From Ziziphus jujuba (Eukaryota; Streptophyta; Magnoliopsida; Rosales; Rhamnaceae), in assembly GCF_031755915.1 (NCBI RefSeq), contig NC_083388.1, positions 25,947,001 through 26,011,000 on the forward strand: DNA of 64,000 nt. Direction: 5' to 3'. Every line of letters starts with the position of its first letter. Positions within the stretch are counted from its first letter, which is position 1. Both the position numbers and the translations under genes were made by a program. The notes under the pieces are model-generated. The model was not told the origin of the DNA and searched no databases. It saw only the letters and a list, made by a program, of their open reading frames with translations. Shown piece after piece: positions 12,090 to 24,077 of the stretch.

Positions 12090-13351
12090 TAAGTATACTT
12101 CCTACAGATTCTACACCATATCCATTGAAGAAACATGCAATATCAAGAAATACATCCTTTTATCATCCTTTTTCAGTTTATCCAAAGCACTTTGCCATTC
12201 TTCTGCACTTTGCCAAAACTTTTTAAGAGCTAACTGCACACCGTGTATAACCTATCACCCTTTCTGACTGTGTAAGGTAACCATCTGATATGGAAGAGTT
12301 TTCCTTAAAAGCATTCAGACAGAAAAGATTATAAGCTTCATAAGAACTTAACCTCTTAACCTTATAAATTTCACCAGCTACTTTCGGTGCACTTACACAT
12401 CTATAGTTGTTATAACGATTCTACTTACACAGCCAAATTGATCGAGATCACCAACTAAAAATTCTAACTGACTTAAACTATTCAAATCATCAAGAAAGAT
12501 AAAATCTTTTTTTTGGCGCAATCTATGTTCAGCAAATGGGGAGCCCACATTTATTTTCTCTTCCCCTAACAGTTCAGAAATAAATTTATCCCTCAAATGA
12601 TGTACTCCATGTTTTTCTGATTCTTCCCTAACAATTGCAAGAAAGTAATAGCTTTCAAATTGATAAGAGAACCTATTAAATACAACACCTGCAATTTTAT
12701 CAACATGTTCTTCAATTCCAACCAAGCCCTTTACATTAGTTATTCTCAAGAATGTATAATTCAGTTTCTTCAAAATGTCTTCAACAATTGCCTCAACTAA
12801 CTAGGACTATAGGTCTAGAATAAAAGAACCTTATACTTCAGATACTTAGAGAACATGTCAGATTAAACATGTAAGAGAGTAATATATAGTTCCGTACTGC
12901 ACATCACATATGGCAGGAAATAGGAAAAAACTAACAGACCACAAGCTTCTAGCTAGTTAGTTATCATGCTTTTATTGCAAGAACTAGTCAAAGGTTAGAT
13001 AAATAGAAAATATAAGTTGGATTTATACATACCCAGTTACCAGTGAATTCCACTCAGATAGATTGGGTGCTTCTGTCAAAGCAGCTCTCCATTAATGCAC
13101 CTTATCCTTCCTGTTCTCGAAACATTCTTTGAGCTTAGTAAATGCAGTTGCTTAATTTCCCTTCTGTTTCTGTACATGTGAGGGATATACTCTATAAAAA
13201 ATGAGAATCACAATCTATCCAAGTTTTTACTTGCATTCGAGTATGTGAGCAAGTTCTTCCAAGCACCAAGTGGAAGAAGCATAATTTTTTGAAAAAATGA
13301 TTACTAAAAGCTTTAATTCCTTGATTGCTTTCCGAAGAGCCATGAAATTTC
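12090..13351 (-). pseudogene. TNL-2, 3' part: end of TIR plus decayed NB-ARC
   Basis: This continues the TIR exon whose start lies at 28128-28315 on the far side of the copia-1 insertion. From 13351 downward the minus strand reads ALRKAIKEL, FSKNYASSTWCLEELAHIL and, with stops and frameshifts, to the exon end near 13040. The NB-ARC exon (about 12800 to 12090) reads NVKGLVGIEEHVDKIAG and then jumps to VVFNRFSYQFES, so the P-loop segment is deleted. Later motifs are FIFLDDLN (kinase-2), SRIVITT (RNBS-B) and a frameshifted FLDIACFFNG (RNBS-D). No LRR follows. Resistance-gene identity is sure; it is non-functional. Confidence 0.9.
13347..13351. repeat. TSD of copia-1, left copy (ATTTC)
   Basis: ATTTC here and at 28128-28132 flank the two LTR ends exactly. 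Confidence 0.93.
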
Positions 13352-13869
13352 TGTTGGATATTATATGAAAAAGTGTTTAAAATGAAGGCTTAAATTAGAG
13401 GAGATTGAAAAAATACTTGTTTGGTAAAAGAAAAAGAGGGTGGCCGAGACTAATTAAAATTGAAGGAAGAGAAGAGCTAAAAAATACAGAAGGAATGCAC
13501 GTTATAATCTCTTTATTTCTCCAAAATTAATACAAAACAAGAGTACAACCCTATATATAAGCTAAAAGAGGCGGTTCCAAAGTAACTACCACCATATGCA
13601 TGCTTTGCTGTTTTCTTTTCTATACAAGTAAAAATACAACTCATGAGGACACATGTCAATCTATCAATTATCTAATCAATACATATAAAGCTAGCTTACA
13701 TGTGGCAACTTGCTATGGCTTTAGTAAACAATTTTAACTCCCTTTCATTAATTGCTATAATCAATTGCAACATTAATTGCAACATAAGTGTAATTTCTTA
13801 AATCTTCACCACTCAACCGACTTTGCCAAATTACAAATTATTATTATTAGTATTATTTTTTTTTTAACA
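13352..13869 (-). repeat. copia-1 3' LTR
   Basis: This 518-bp LTR is nearly identical to 27604-28127. In element orientation it starts TGTTAAAA at 13869 and ends ATATCCAACA at 13352. It contains a TATA box (TATATATA, 13552-13559) and, about 40 bp downstream in the transcription direction, an AATAAA. A (TTA)n-like run near the 5' edge differs in length between the two LTRs. Confidence 0.95.
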
Positions 13870-13876
13870 TCCTCTC

Positions 13877-14434
13877 TTAATTTGTAATTTTGGCAAAGCT
13901 CTTAAAGTCTTCTAGCTTTTCTGTTGTTGTTGGTTTTGTAAAATTATCTGTGAGTTGCTCAGATGTCTTGATAAATTCAAGTTTAATTTCATCTTCTTCA
14001 ACCAAATATCTGATAAAGTGATGTCGAATTTCTATGTGCTTTGACCAACTGTGAAACACCGGATTTTTTGTCATTGCTATTTCTGACATATTATCGCATT
14101 TGATGATTGTTGAAGCAATTTGTTTATGTTGCATAGCTGATAAAAGTCTTCTAAGCCAAACTGCTTCACTTGCTGCATCTGTACCGGATACATATTCTGC
14201 TTCTGCCGAAGATAATGCAATGGTCCTTTGCTTCTTTGATGACCAAGAAATTGGTTTTGTACCAAAGCAAAATGAATATCCTGAGGTGCTTTTGTGGTCA
14301 TCTACAGAGCCTGCCCAATCACTATCTGTATATCCGATGAGCTTGTTATCTGCTTCTTTGGCATACTTAATTCCAAGCTTTCTGGTACCCCGTAGATAAC
14401 GAAGGATTCTCTTTGTTGTAGTGTGGTGATTTTT
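13877..14434 (-). pseudogene. copia-1 RT end and RNase H
   Basis: The minus strand reads KRILRYLRGTRKLGIKY, GYTDSDWAG, DHKSTSGYSF, ALSSAEAEYV and ends in a stop at 13877. This is the C-terminal RT/RNase H of a copia polyprotein, with the conserved SSAEAEY motif. It continues in frame from the segment ending at 24078; the junction is the TTTTT site where A1 landed. The codons here are undamaged. Confidence 0.93.
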
Positions 14435-17400
14435 TGTCAAGACCCATCCAAAATTCCTCACCGGAACCCTAGACAAGTTCTGATCCCAGGGAAACCCTAT
14501 CGGACCCTCCAATGGAAAATCCGGCAGAACCTCCCCTAAGGGTTGGACTTACCACAATTTTCTTGCATTGAAAACACACTTCTAGAAACATCCCCTTATT
14601 CCTCCCACATTACTACAATATAATTCCACAAATTTGCAACACTCTAAATAATAACAGGGAATTAATGCAGTATTTAATAAAATGTGTCCAACACAGTATA
14701 CAGAGCATTATACAAATAAAGATGGAATTGATACAATGACAGATACAAAAGTAATACAAGATGAAGAGGAAAAAGGGAAGAAATGCTTCTTGGACTTTCG
14801 GCAATAAACTGAGATGTCGAGTTCGCCCCGGACAATCAACGTCTCCCAACCTGGACCTAGGGGAATGGAATTTAAAAAAATATGAGATGCTAATCATCAC
14901 AGTGAGTGACCCTATCTACTGTACAATCAACAGTAATAATTATAGTACATTTGGTTAATTAAGAATAAATAAATAAATAAATAATTAATTAATTGAAAAT
15001 AATATTTTCTCTCAATACCCTCACGATTCACTCGGTTGGAAAAGTTCCCCTTTTAGAAACATTTTACAAACCCACTATTTGTATGCCCCGAAAACCAAGG
15101 AAAACAATTAGTCAACTAAATATCAGATAACGTATAATAAATCGAGGATCCAAAATTTATAATGAAAATAAAATAGAAATAGAAATAAAATAATTTTGTA
15201 ACAATTACTAAATGATTGATAATGTCATACACAAATAACATAAAAATATTAATGAAACTTACATTAAGACAAGTCAGGAAATAATTGAAATAATTAGAAT
15301 GAATTAATTAATTGAACAATTCAATAAAGGAATAATTAAACCCAATTAAAATCCTCCATTTAAAATAAATGGTAACAACATAGTAAGATCTCTTTAAAAT
15401 CATCAAATCAATGTAAATAGTAAAATCAAGATAAAATGCATTGTTAAACCATTAATATAAAAAGGTAATTAAAAACATAATAAAATTCCATAACATTTGT
15501 ATTAAAATCTCCAATTCAAAGAAATAATAAAAACAACATTAAATACATTTTAATTTAAATATTGCTTTAAAACTTTAGGAATTTAAATTTATATCAGAAA
15601 AATAATTACTTGACGCACCACACTATATACCAGTGATGTCCCACGATACCCAGCATCCCGAGCACCGTGTAACAGGAGGTTAAAGAGAGAAACTTGCATA
15701 CGGTCGCTTCGGCGTCCCGACAGCGCCGTTGCGTAAACCGTCATCCCGGCCATGGAGGGGGGCGGCTTATGGCCACTATGAAACTTGCCTACCCTCGGTC
15801 CAATGGCAACTCACGGGAGACATTATCACTTGCGCGCTCATCCACATACACAGTACAGAACACTAGTGTTATATGAGTGCGTCTAAAACAAATAACCATA
15901 TTATTTTTTAAAAAATAACAATTGTTCCAAAATTCACCTTGGGAATTATACCATTTTTTCAAATTCACCATCCCACATTTTTTTTCTTTAGCAACACCAG
16001 CATAAAATCCATTAATAATAATATACAAATAATTCTCCCCAAATCATAAAATCAATCAAATAATATTCCAAGAGCATAATTATATGATTTGAAACCACCA
16101 AACTTAAACCAATACTTTTCTTGAAATATTTAAAATCAAATCATGCCCAAAAATAATATTAAAACCCAAATACAATTAATTAAATGAAAACACCTTGCTC
16201 ATGCATAATAAATACAATTAAATCACAATTTCTTTTAATTCCCAAATATATTTTTGACACCCAAACATATATTAAAACAACATACATTGGCAATATAATT
16301 TAGATGGAAATTCTCTTAATATCAAATACATAAACATATTTACCAAATATTTAATTATGAAATATTTCGATAATGAAATTTGATAATAATTAGCAAAATC
16401 TCAAATTCCTTAAAACCAAAATATTTTATAATGCACAAATATTTAATTCCATTCAATTTTGGCATCAAAATTCCAAATATAAATTTACTAAATATTCAAC
16501 ACATCAAACATATTTTTCAAATAACCAATTAACACAAAATATATATATTTTAACATCCCAAAATAATTTTGAAGGTGGGTCACTCACTTCGAGCACGCAA
16601 TTAATCCAAGATCCTCTATGGGATCAATTCCACGACGTACATATGCTCCTAAAACAACAATATTACACAACTCAAATAAATTAATATTTTATTCGGGTAA
16701 ATAATACCCAGTACCCGGGGGGTCTAACAAAAACGTTAACCAAAATTTACGAGTAATATACCGAAACGAAGCTTATGGAACGAGGATCGCGGATTGAGGC
16801 TTACCTCCCGAAGATCGGACCCATGGTGGTCGGAATCTCACCGGAAAGTTCACGGATTTCAAGTCCTCGATTCTCTCAATCTGTTGAGAATTGAGGAAAG
16901 GGGACACCAGATTTGGGTTCAGAGGGTCGGAATTAGTGGGAAAGGAGGGGCAGTACAGCCAGAAACTCGCCAAAAAGTCAATTTCCCTGCGAGCCGCCGT
17001 GGTCACTAGAACCCGTCACCGCCGGCGGCGCGTCCGATGGCCACTGGCTGTGATTTTTGGTGGGAAGGTAGATGTGGTGATGGGTAACTCAATGGGACCA
17101 GCGGTGAGGCAAACGGTGGCCGAAATAGGGAGAAATCTGGGTTTGAAGGAATCGACGCCGACGCCGAAAAAAGCCTCGATCCGGGCGCGTCGGTGGTCGG
17201 TTGGCCGTAGTTTTTGGTAGGCCGATCGATTTTCAGGTGAGCTTCAAGGTGAGGTGGTGCATGTACTATTTCAGTGGCCAAAAATGGGTGAACGGCGGTG
17301 GCCGGTTGGTTTCTCTCTCTAGCTCTTTCTCTCTCTCTTTCCTCCTCTTTTTCTCTCTCCTTCCCCCCCGCCGGCTCATGCGTTTTAGCCTGAATAAAAG

Positions 17401-17892
17401 CCGCCCGTGGTGACACTGTTCACTCATGGGATTGGTTGAAAATACGACATGTGGCACATACTGTTCACTCAAGTGAAAATATATTAAAATAATATTGTAT
17501 TTGAAAAATTCTACAGGTCCATAACTTTCAAACCACATGTCCAAATCGGACGTACCGCTACTCTATGAACTCGTGTCGATGAGTACTTCACAACCATACA
17601 TGAGTCAAAGCTTAACTTTGCATGAATAAAAAGTCAACTCCGGCACTCCTTGGACAGTTTGGATCTCAACTTAGTTTGCTCATAACTTTCAAACCGTAGC
17701 TCCGTTTTCGACGTGCTACTAGTCTATGAACTCATGACAATGTGTATTTCGTAACGATGCCTCAGTCAACCTGAAATTCCATCAGGAGCAAAAAGTCAAC
17801 ATTTGACCCCTTCTCGGTCAACGACGATCAAACATGGTCAACCTTTGTCAGATTTGAGAAATTTCTGGTGTACTTCGGGACGGGGTGTTACA
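14435..17892 (-). repeat. A1 3' LTR
   Basis: A 3.46 kb LTR. Reading from 17892 downward: two ~165-bp related blocks (17518-17680 and 17684-17820), each with the CATAACTTTCAAACC and TATGAACTCGTG motifs; paired ACTGTTCACTCA boxes at 17415-17426 and 17460-17471; a GA/CT tract at 17308-17360; a GC-rich segment; then a long AT-rich half. The protein-like frames in 16773-17416 are coincidental. Confidence 0.94.
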
Positions 17893-20645
17893 ATCTTCCC
17901 CCCTTACAAAAATTTCATCCTCGAAGTTTTATACGTCATAGAAACGCATAAGAATATTGGTTGCAGATTTGTGCCTCGAGCTTCCCCGGTGCTTTCTCGA
18001 CTAGATTAATTCACCACGAGATTTTTGACTTGAGAAAATAGTCTTATTGACCCATACGCATTCTTCATGATTTAAAATCTACACTAGTCGCTCCTTACAT
18101 GACAGGTCTTCGATGTCCTTTCGTAGCAACAATACGTGAATTACGCTGCATACCCATGTCTGCTTTCCCAAAAATACTAACTTGCATACCACAAAACCAA
18201 TTCTTCCAATAACCCCATAGAAACTAAGGTAATGAGAACTTAACTTTCTTTGTCAGCCAAAGCATACGACTCTCTTCTGCGGAGATAATTTCAAAAAACT
18301 CAATCTCAGACTTCGAATTCAAGATCTTTTCCATGCACGTCGTCTTAACTCATTTGTCGATCTTGAGCGGCTTTCAAACTCTCTCGGATGGCTTTCACCT
18401 TACTCATAGTCATTCGTAGGTGTTCGCATCCAATTTAGATTGGTCGTCGTATGGTGCTTCTCCTCACCTACTTCACTCGAATATAGTGGGGTTCGACACT
18501 GCCTTCCATATAGAATCTCATACGAAGACACCTCGATGCTTGCTTGGTAGCTAATATTACAATGGACCTTATCAATGACAATTGCTTATTCCCACTCCTT
18601 TCGACATTACATAATGCATGGTCTTAGCATAACTTCCAAAGTATAAATTCTGTTTTTCGCTTGTCCAATGACCTGTGGTGGAAGGCGATGCCGTAGTTAA
18701 GTCTCGCTCCAAGTGTATTTGTTAACCTTCGTCATAGTCTTGAAGTGAAGCTCTAATCTCAATTAGACGTTATGGTGATTGATACTTTGTGTAGTCTCAT
18801 GATACGCTTTACGAACAGCTTGGCTGACTTGTCTCAGTGAGAACCACTCTCGTACCAGTAAAAGGTGCGCTAATATTTCTACTTCCTGCTTCCACTTGTC
18901 AGCAACTTACGTACCTTAATTGTCATTTGGCAACTTCCTTTATCGTGCCAATCCACCAATAATACTTAGTGAACATTCGATATATTTTCACATCTTTGGA
19001 ATGTATCGCATACATCGAATCACGTGCTTCCTTTAGGATCTCCCTTTTGAACTCAACAAACTCCTACTCTTGGATTCTCAATTGGCGATACTTAAACCTT
19101 AAGTCGGTCCTGGAAAAACCTTAACATAAAACAAATAATAAATATATTTTTCAAATATACCACCAACATAAAATATATACAATTTATCAACCCAAATTAA
19201 ATTTTCAAATTTCCTCAACAATCAAAATATAATTTATAAAATTTACTAATTAAATCAATGAAATAATAAATAATAAGAAAATTATCTTAATTAGTTTAAA
19301 ATACCTTAACTTGCATAGGCAATTGTCAAAATTCCAATGGAACAAAAATAAAAACATGAATAAATGCATTTTAATAATCATTTTAAAATAAGTAAAATGA
19401 ATCGATTAAATAATAAAAGAAATATTTAAAACATGCATTTAAAATAAGAGTAACAATATAATAAAATTCATTGTAAATCATCCAATCAATTTAAAGAATA
19501 AGGTCATAGTAGAATGCACATTTAAAACATTAATCGAATAAATGATAAAAACACATTTTATGTAAACTCTCATAATCAAGGTAAATTATAAAAACATGTC
19601 AAAATATATTTTAAGTCACAATTTTAAATAAATAATAAAACCAATGTAATTGAAATTCATGCTAAAACATCGATTTAAATAAATAATAAAAACATGAATA
19701 AAATATTTTTAATTTCAAATATTACTTTGAAAAGCATTTAATTTTTTATAATCGATCGGAAAAATATCTTGACACCTTGAGGTTGATCGACACACATTCA
19801 TACTCGACAACAAGTATTGATTATGGGTGGTGACCTTGTTAAGTCGTTGGTAGCTGATACACACCCTTAGGCAACCATCCTTCTTCTCCATGAATGAAAC
19901 AGATGCCATTCATGATGATAAGCTTGATCTAGTGAAACCTTTATTCACCAATCTTGCAGTTAAGCTTTTAAGTCCTTTAACTTTGATGGAGCCACATGGT
20001 ATGGCGGTACTGAAATAGATTGATATCCAAAGCCAATTCAATGGTGATTTGATATCTTTTTTACGGTCGTAATCCAGGTAACTTGTTGGGAAAACGCTTT
20101 CAAATTGCTTCCCACTATGAGCAGTCCCAACGCTCACCATCTACTCGGGCATCAACCACATGGATCAAGTACCCTTGACAACCATTCTCCGATAGCGCCT
20201 TGGAGACGAGGACAAAAATTAACCACGGTAAAGACCTCCTAACTCCTCCATGAAGCACCACTTCAGGTAAACTGAATTACTTTTAACTCTACTCCTTTAT
20301 GGTATCGGTCCATAAATATAAGGTTCATAACTACTCAATCCATATCTAGGACCACTTCGGATCCCAAAAGATTCATAGAATTGGATCTGCCCCCATTACT
20401 TGACCTTCGATAAAGAAAAGGAAATCCTCGACCATTGACTAGGCCATAGGAATTCCCCGTTAGAATAGGTGATTCTAATTGAAACCCTCAAATATTAGAG
20501 TTATTTAAACTCGGGCAATGAATTTGGTTCAAGATAAAGGGAAAGAACACTTTAAGATGATTAAAACAAGGGAATAGACGCGGATGGGACGCAGAACAAT
20601 GCACAATCCGTTAGGAATACTAGAACCTAGAGCTCTGATACCAAC
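17893..20645 (-). pseudogene. A1 internal region: polypurine tract, decayed pol, PBS
   Basis: From the PBS (TTGGTATCAGAGC on the minus strand, 20632-20645) to the polypurine tract (TAAGGGGGGAAGAT, 17893-17906). Recognisable pieces are RT near 19715-19909 (KKDGCLRVCISYQRLNKVT), integrase core near 18780-18850 (LFVKRIMRLH) and integrase C-terminal side near 18440-18560 (YEILYGRQCRTPLYSSEVGE). All are out of frame or stop-ridden. 19130-19720 is AT-rich without motifs. An intact relative is normally 5 kb or more here, so about half is gone. Confidence 0.85.
20632..20645 (-). promoter_or_regulatory. Primer-binding site of A1 (initiator tRNA-Met)
   Basis: The minus strand reads GTTGGTATCAGAGC directly after the LTR end CCTGACA. 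TGGTATCAGAGC complements the 3' end of plant initiator tRNA-Met. Confidence 0.92.
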
Positions 20646-23600
20646 TGTCAGGACCCGTCGAAAATTCCTCACCGGAACCTTAGACAAACCCTGATCCCAG
20701 AGAAACCGTACTGGACCCTATAATGGAAAATCCGGCAGAACCTCCCCTAAGGGTTGGACTTACCATAATTTTCCTGCACTGAAAACACACTTCTAGAAAC
20801 ATCCCCTTATTCCTCCCACATTACTACAATATAATTCCACAAATTTGCAGCACTCCAAATAATAACAGGGAATTAATGCAGTATTTAATAAAATATGTCC
20901 AACACAGTATATAGAGCATTATACAAATAAAGATGGAATTAATACAATGACAGATAAAGAAGTAATACAAGATGAAGAGGAAAAAGAGAAGAAATGCTTC
21001 TTGGATTTTCGGCAATGAACTGAGACGTCGAGTTCGCCCCGGACGATCAACATCTCCCAACCTGGACCTAGGGGAATGGAATTTAAAAAAATATGAGATG
21101 CTAATCATCTCGGTGAGTGACCCTATCTACTATACAATTACAACAGTAATAATTATAGTACATTTGGTTAATTAAGAATAAATAAATAAATAAATAATAT
21201 TTTCTCTCAAAACCCTCACGATTCACTCGGTTGGAAAAGTTCCCCTTTTAGAAACATTTTACAAGCCCACTATTTGTATGCCCCGAAAACCAAGGAAAAC
21301 AATTAGTCAACTAAATATCAGATAAAGTATAATAAATCGAGGATCCAAATTTATAATGAAAATAAAATAGAAATAGAAATAAAATAATTTTGTAACAATT
21401 ACTAAATGATTGATAATGTCATACAAAAATAACATAAAAATATTAATGAAACTTACATTAAGACAATTCAGGAAATAATTGAAATAATTAGAATGAATTA
21501 CTTACTTGAACGATTAAATAAAGAAATAATTAAACCCAAATAAAATCCTCCATTTAAAATAAATGGTATAAACATAGTAAGATCTCTTTAAAATCATCAA
21601 ATCAATGTAAATAGTAAAATCAAGATAAAATGCATTGTTAAAATATTAATATAAATAGGTAATTAAAAACATATTAAAATTCCATCAAATTTGTATTCAA
21701 ATCTCCAATTAAAATAAATAATAAAAACTACATTAAATACATTCTAATTTAAATACTGCTTTAAAACTTTAGGAATTGAAATTTATATGAGAAAAATAAT
21801 TACTTGACGCACCACACTATATACTAGTGATGTCCCACGATACCCAGAGTCCTGAGCACCGTGTAATGGGAGGTTAAAGAGAAAAACTTACATACGGTCG
21901 CTTCGGCGTCCCGACAGCGCCTTTGCTTAAACCGTCATCCCGGCCATGGAGGGAGGCAGCTTATGACCAATATCAAACTTGCCTACCCTCGGTCCAATGG
22001 TAACTCACGGGAGACATTATAACTTGCGCGCTCATCCACATACACAGTACAGAACACCAGTACTATATGAGTGCATCTAAAACAAATAACCATATTATTT
22101 TTTAAAAAATAACAATTGTTCCAAAATTCACCATGGGAATTATACCATTTTTTCAAATTCACCATCCCACATTTTTTTTCTTTAGCAACACCAGCATAAA
22201 ATCCATTAATAATAATATACAAATAATTCTCCCCAAATCATAAAATCAATCAAATAATATTCCAAGAGCATAATTATATGATTTGAAACCACCAAACTTA
22301 AACCAATACTTTTCTTGAAATATTTAAAATCAAATCATGCCCAAAAATAATATTAAAACCCAAATACAATTAATTAAATGAAAACACCTTGCTCATGCAT
22401 AATAAATACAATTAAATCACAATTTCTTTTAATTCCCAAATATATTTTTGACACCCACACATATATTAAAACAACATACATTGGCAATATAATTTAGATG
22501 GAAATTCTCTTAATATCAAATACATAAACATATTTACCAAATATTCAATTATGAAATATTTCGACAATGAAATATGATAATAATTACCAAAATCTCAAAT
22601 TCCTTAAAACCAAAATATTTTATAATGCACAAATATTTAATTCCATTCAATTTTGGCATCAAAATTCCAAATATAAATTTACTAAATATTCAACACATCA
22701 AACATATTTTTCAAATAACCAATTAACAAAAAATATATATATTTTAACACCACAAAATAATTTTGAAGGTGGGTCACTCACTTTGAGCACGCAATTAATC
22801 CAAGATCCTCCATGGGATCAATTCCACGATGTACACATGCTCCTAGAAGAACAATATTACACAACTCAAATAAATTAATATTTTATTCGGGTAAATAATA
22901 CACGGTACTCGGGGGGTCTAACAAAAACGTTAACCAAAATTTACGAGTAATACACTGAAACGAAGCTTATGGAACAAGGATCGCGGATTGAGGCTTACCT
23001 CCCAGAGATCGGACTCGTGGTGGCCGGAATCTCGTCGAAAAGCTCACGGATTTCAAGTCCTCGATTCTCTCAATCTGTTGAGAATTGAGGAAAGGGGACA
23101 CCTGATTTGGGTTCAGAGGGTCAGAATTAGTGGGAAAGGAGGGGCGGTGCAGCTAGAAACTCGCTGAAAAGTCAATTTCCCGGCGAGCCGTCGTGGTCAC
23201 CGGAACTCGTCACCGCCGGCAGCGCGTCCGGTGGCCACTGACCGTGATTTTTGGTGGGAAGGTAGATGCGGTGATGGGTAACTCAATGGGACCGACGGTG
23301 AGGCAAACGGTAGCCGAAATAGGGAGAAATCTGGGTTTGAAGGAATCGATGCCACCGCAGAATAAAGCCTCGATCCGGGCGCATCGGCGGTCGGTTAGCC
23401 GTGGTTTTTGGCTGGTTGGCCGGTTTTTAGGTGGGCTTCAAGGTGGGGTGGCGCATGTACTATTCCGGTGGCCAGAAATGAGTGACCAGTGGTGGCAGGT
23501 TGGTTTCTCTCTCTAGCTCTCTCTCTCCTCCTCTCTTTCTCTCTCCTTCCCCCCGCCGGCTCACCCGTTTTAGCCTGAATAAAAGCCACCCGTAGGTGAC

Positions 23601-24072
23601 ACTGTTCACTCACGGGATTGGCTGAAAATGCGACACATGGCATATACTGTTCACTCAAGTGAAAATATATTAAAATAATACTATATTTGAAAAATTCTAC
23701 AGGTCGATAACTTTCAAACCACATGTCCAAATCGGACGTACCACTAGTCTATGAACTCGTGTCGACGAGTACTTCACAACCATGTTTGAGTCAAAACTCA
23801 ACTTTACATGAATAAAAAGTCAACTCTGGCACTCCTTGGACAGTTTGGACCTCAACTTGTTTTGCTCATAACTTTCAAACTGTAGCTCCATTTTCGACGT
23901 GCTACTAGTCTATGAACTCGTGATAACGTGTACTTCGTAACGGTACCTCGGTCAAATTCCATTAGGAGCAAAAAATCAGCATTTGACCCCTTCTCGGTCA
24001 CCGACGATCAAACCCGGTCAACCTTGGTCAGATTTGAGAAATTTCCAGTGTACTTCGGGATGGGGTGTTACA
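20646..24072 (-). repeat. A1 5' LTR
   Basis: A 3.43 kb LTR collinear with 14435-17892. Starts TGTAACACCCC at 24072 and ends CCTGACA at 20646, next to the PBS. It carries the same paired ACTGTTCACTCA boxes (about 23600 and 23650) and CT tract (23507-23555). Confidence 0.95.
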
Positions 24073-24077
24073 TTTTT

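Larger units (their letters stand above)
14435..24072 (-). mobile_element. Ty3-gypsy retrotransposon A1 (family A), nested in copia-1
   Basis: A 9.6 kb element on the minus strand: 5' LTR 20646-24072 (3427 bp), PBS 20632-20645, a short 2.75 kb internal region, polypurine tract 17893-17910 and 3' LTR 14435-17892 (3458 bp). LTRs start TGTAACACCCC and are alike over their whole length by eye, with only scattered differences. TSD TTTTT at 14430-14434 and 24073-24077 interrupts the copia-1 RT/RNase H frame cleanly. The internal region holds only scrambled pol pieces, so the element could move only with proteins made elsewhere. Confidence 0.96.

Noticed and set aside
20632..20645. tRNA-like sequence GCTCTGATACCA
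   Set aside because: It is the retrotransposon primer-binding site, complementary to initiator tRNA-Met. No cloverleaf surrounds it. The same applies at 27588, 29779, 42540, 45640 and 48549.
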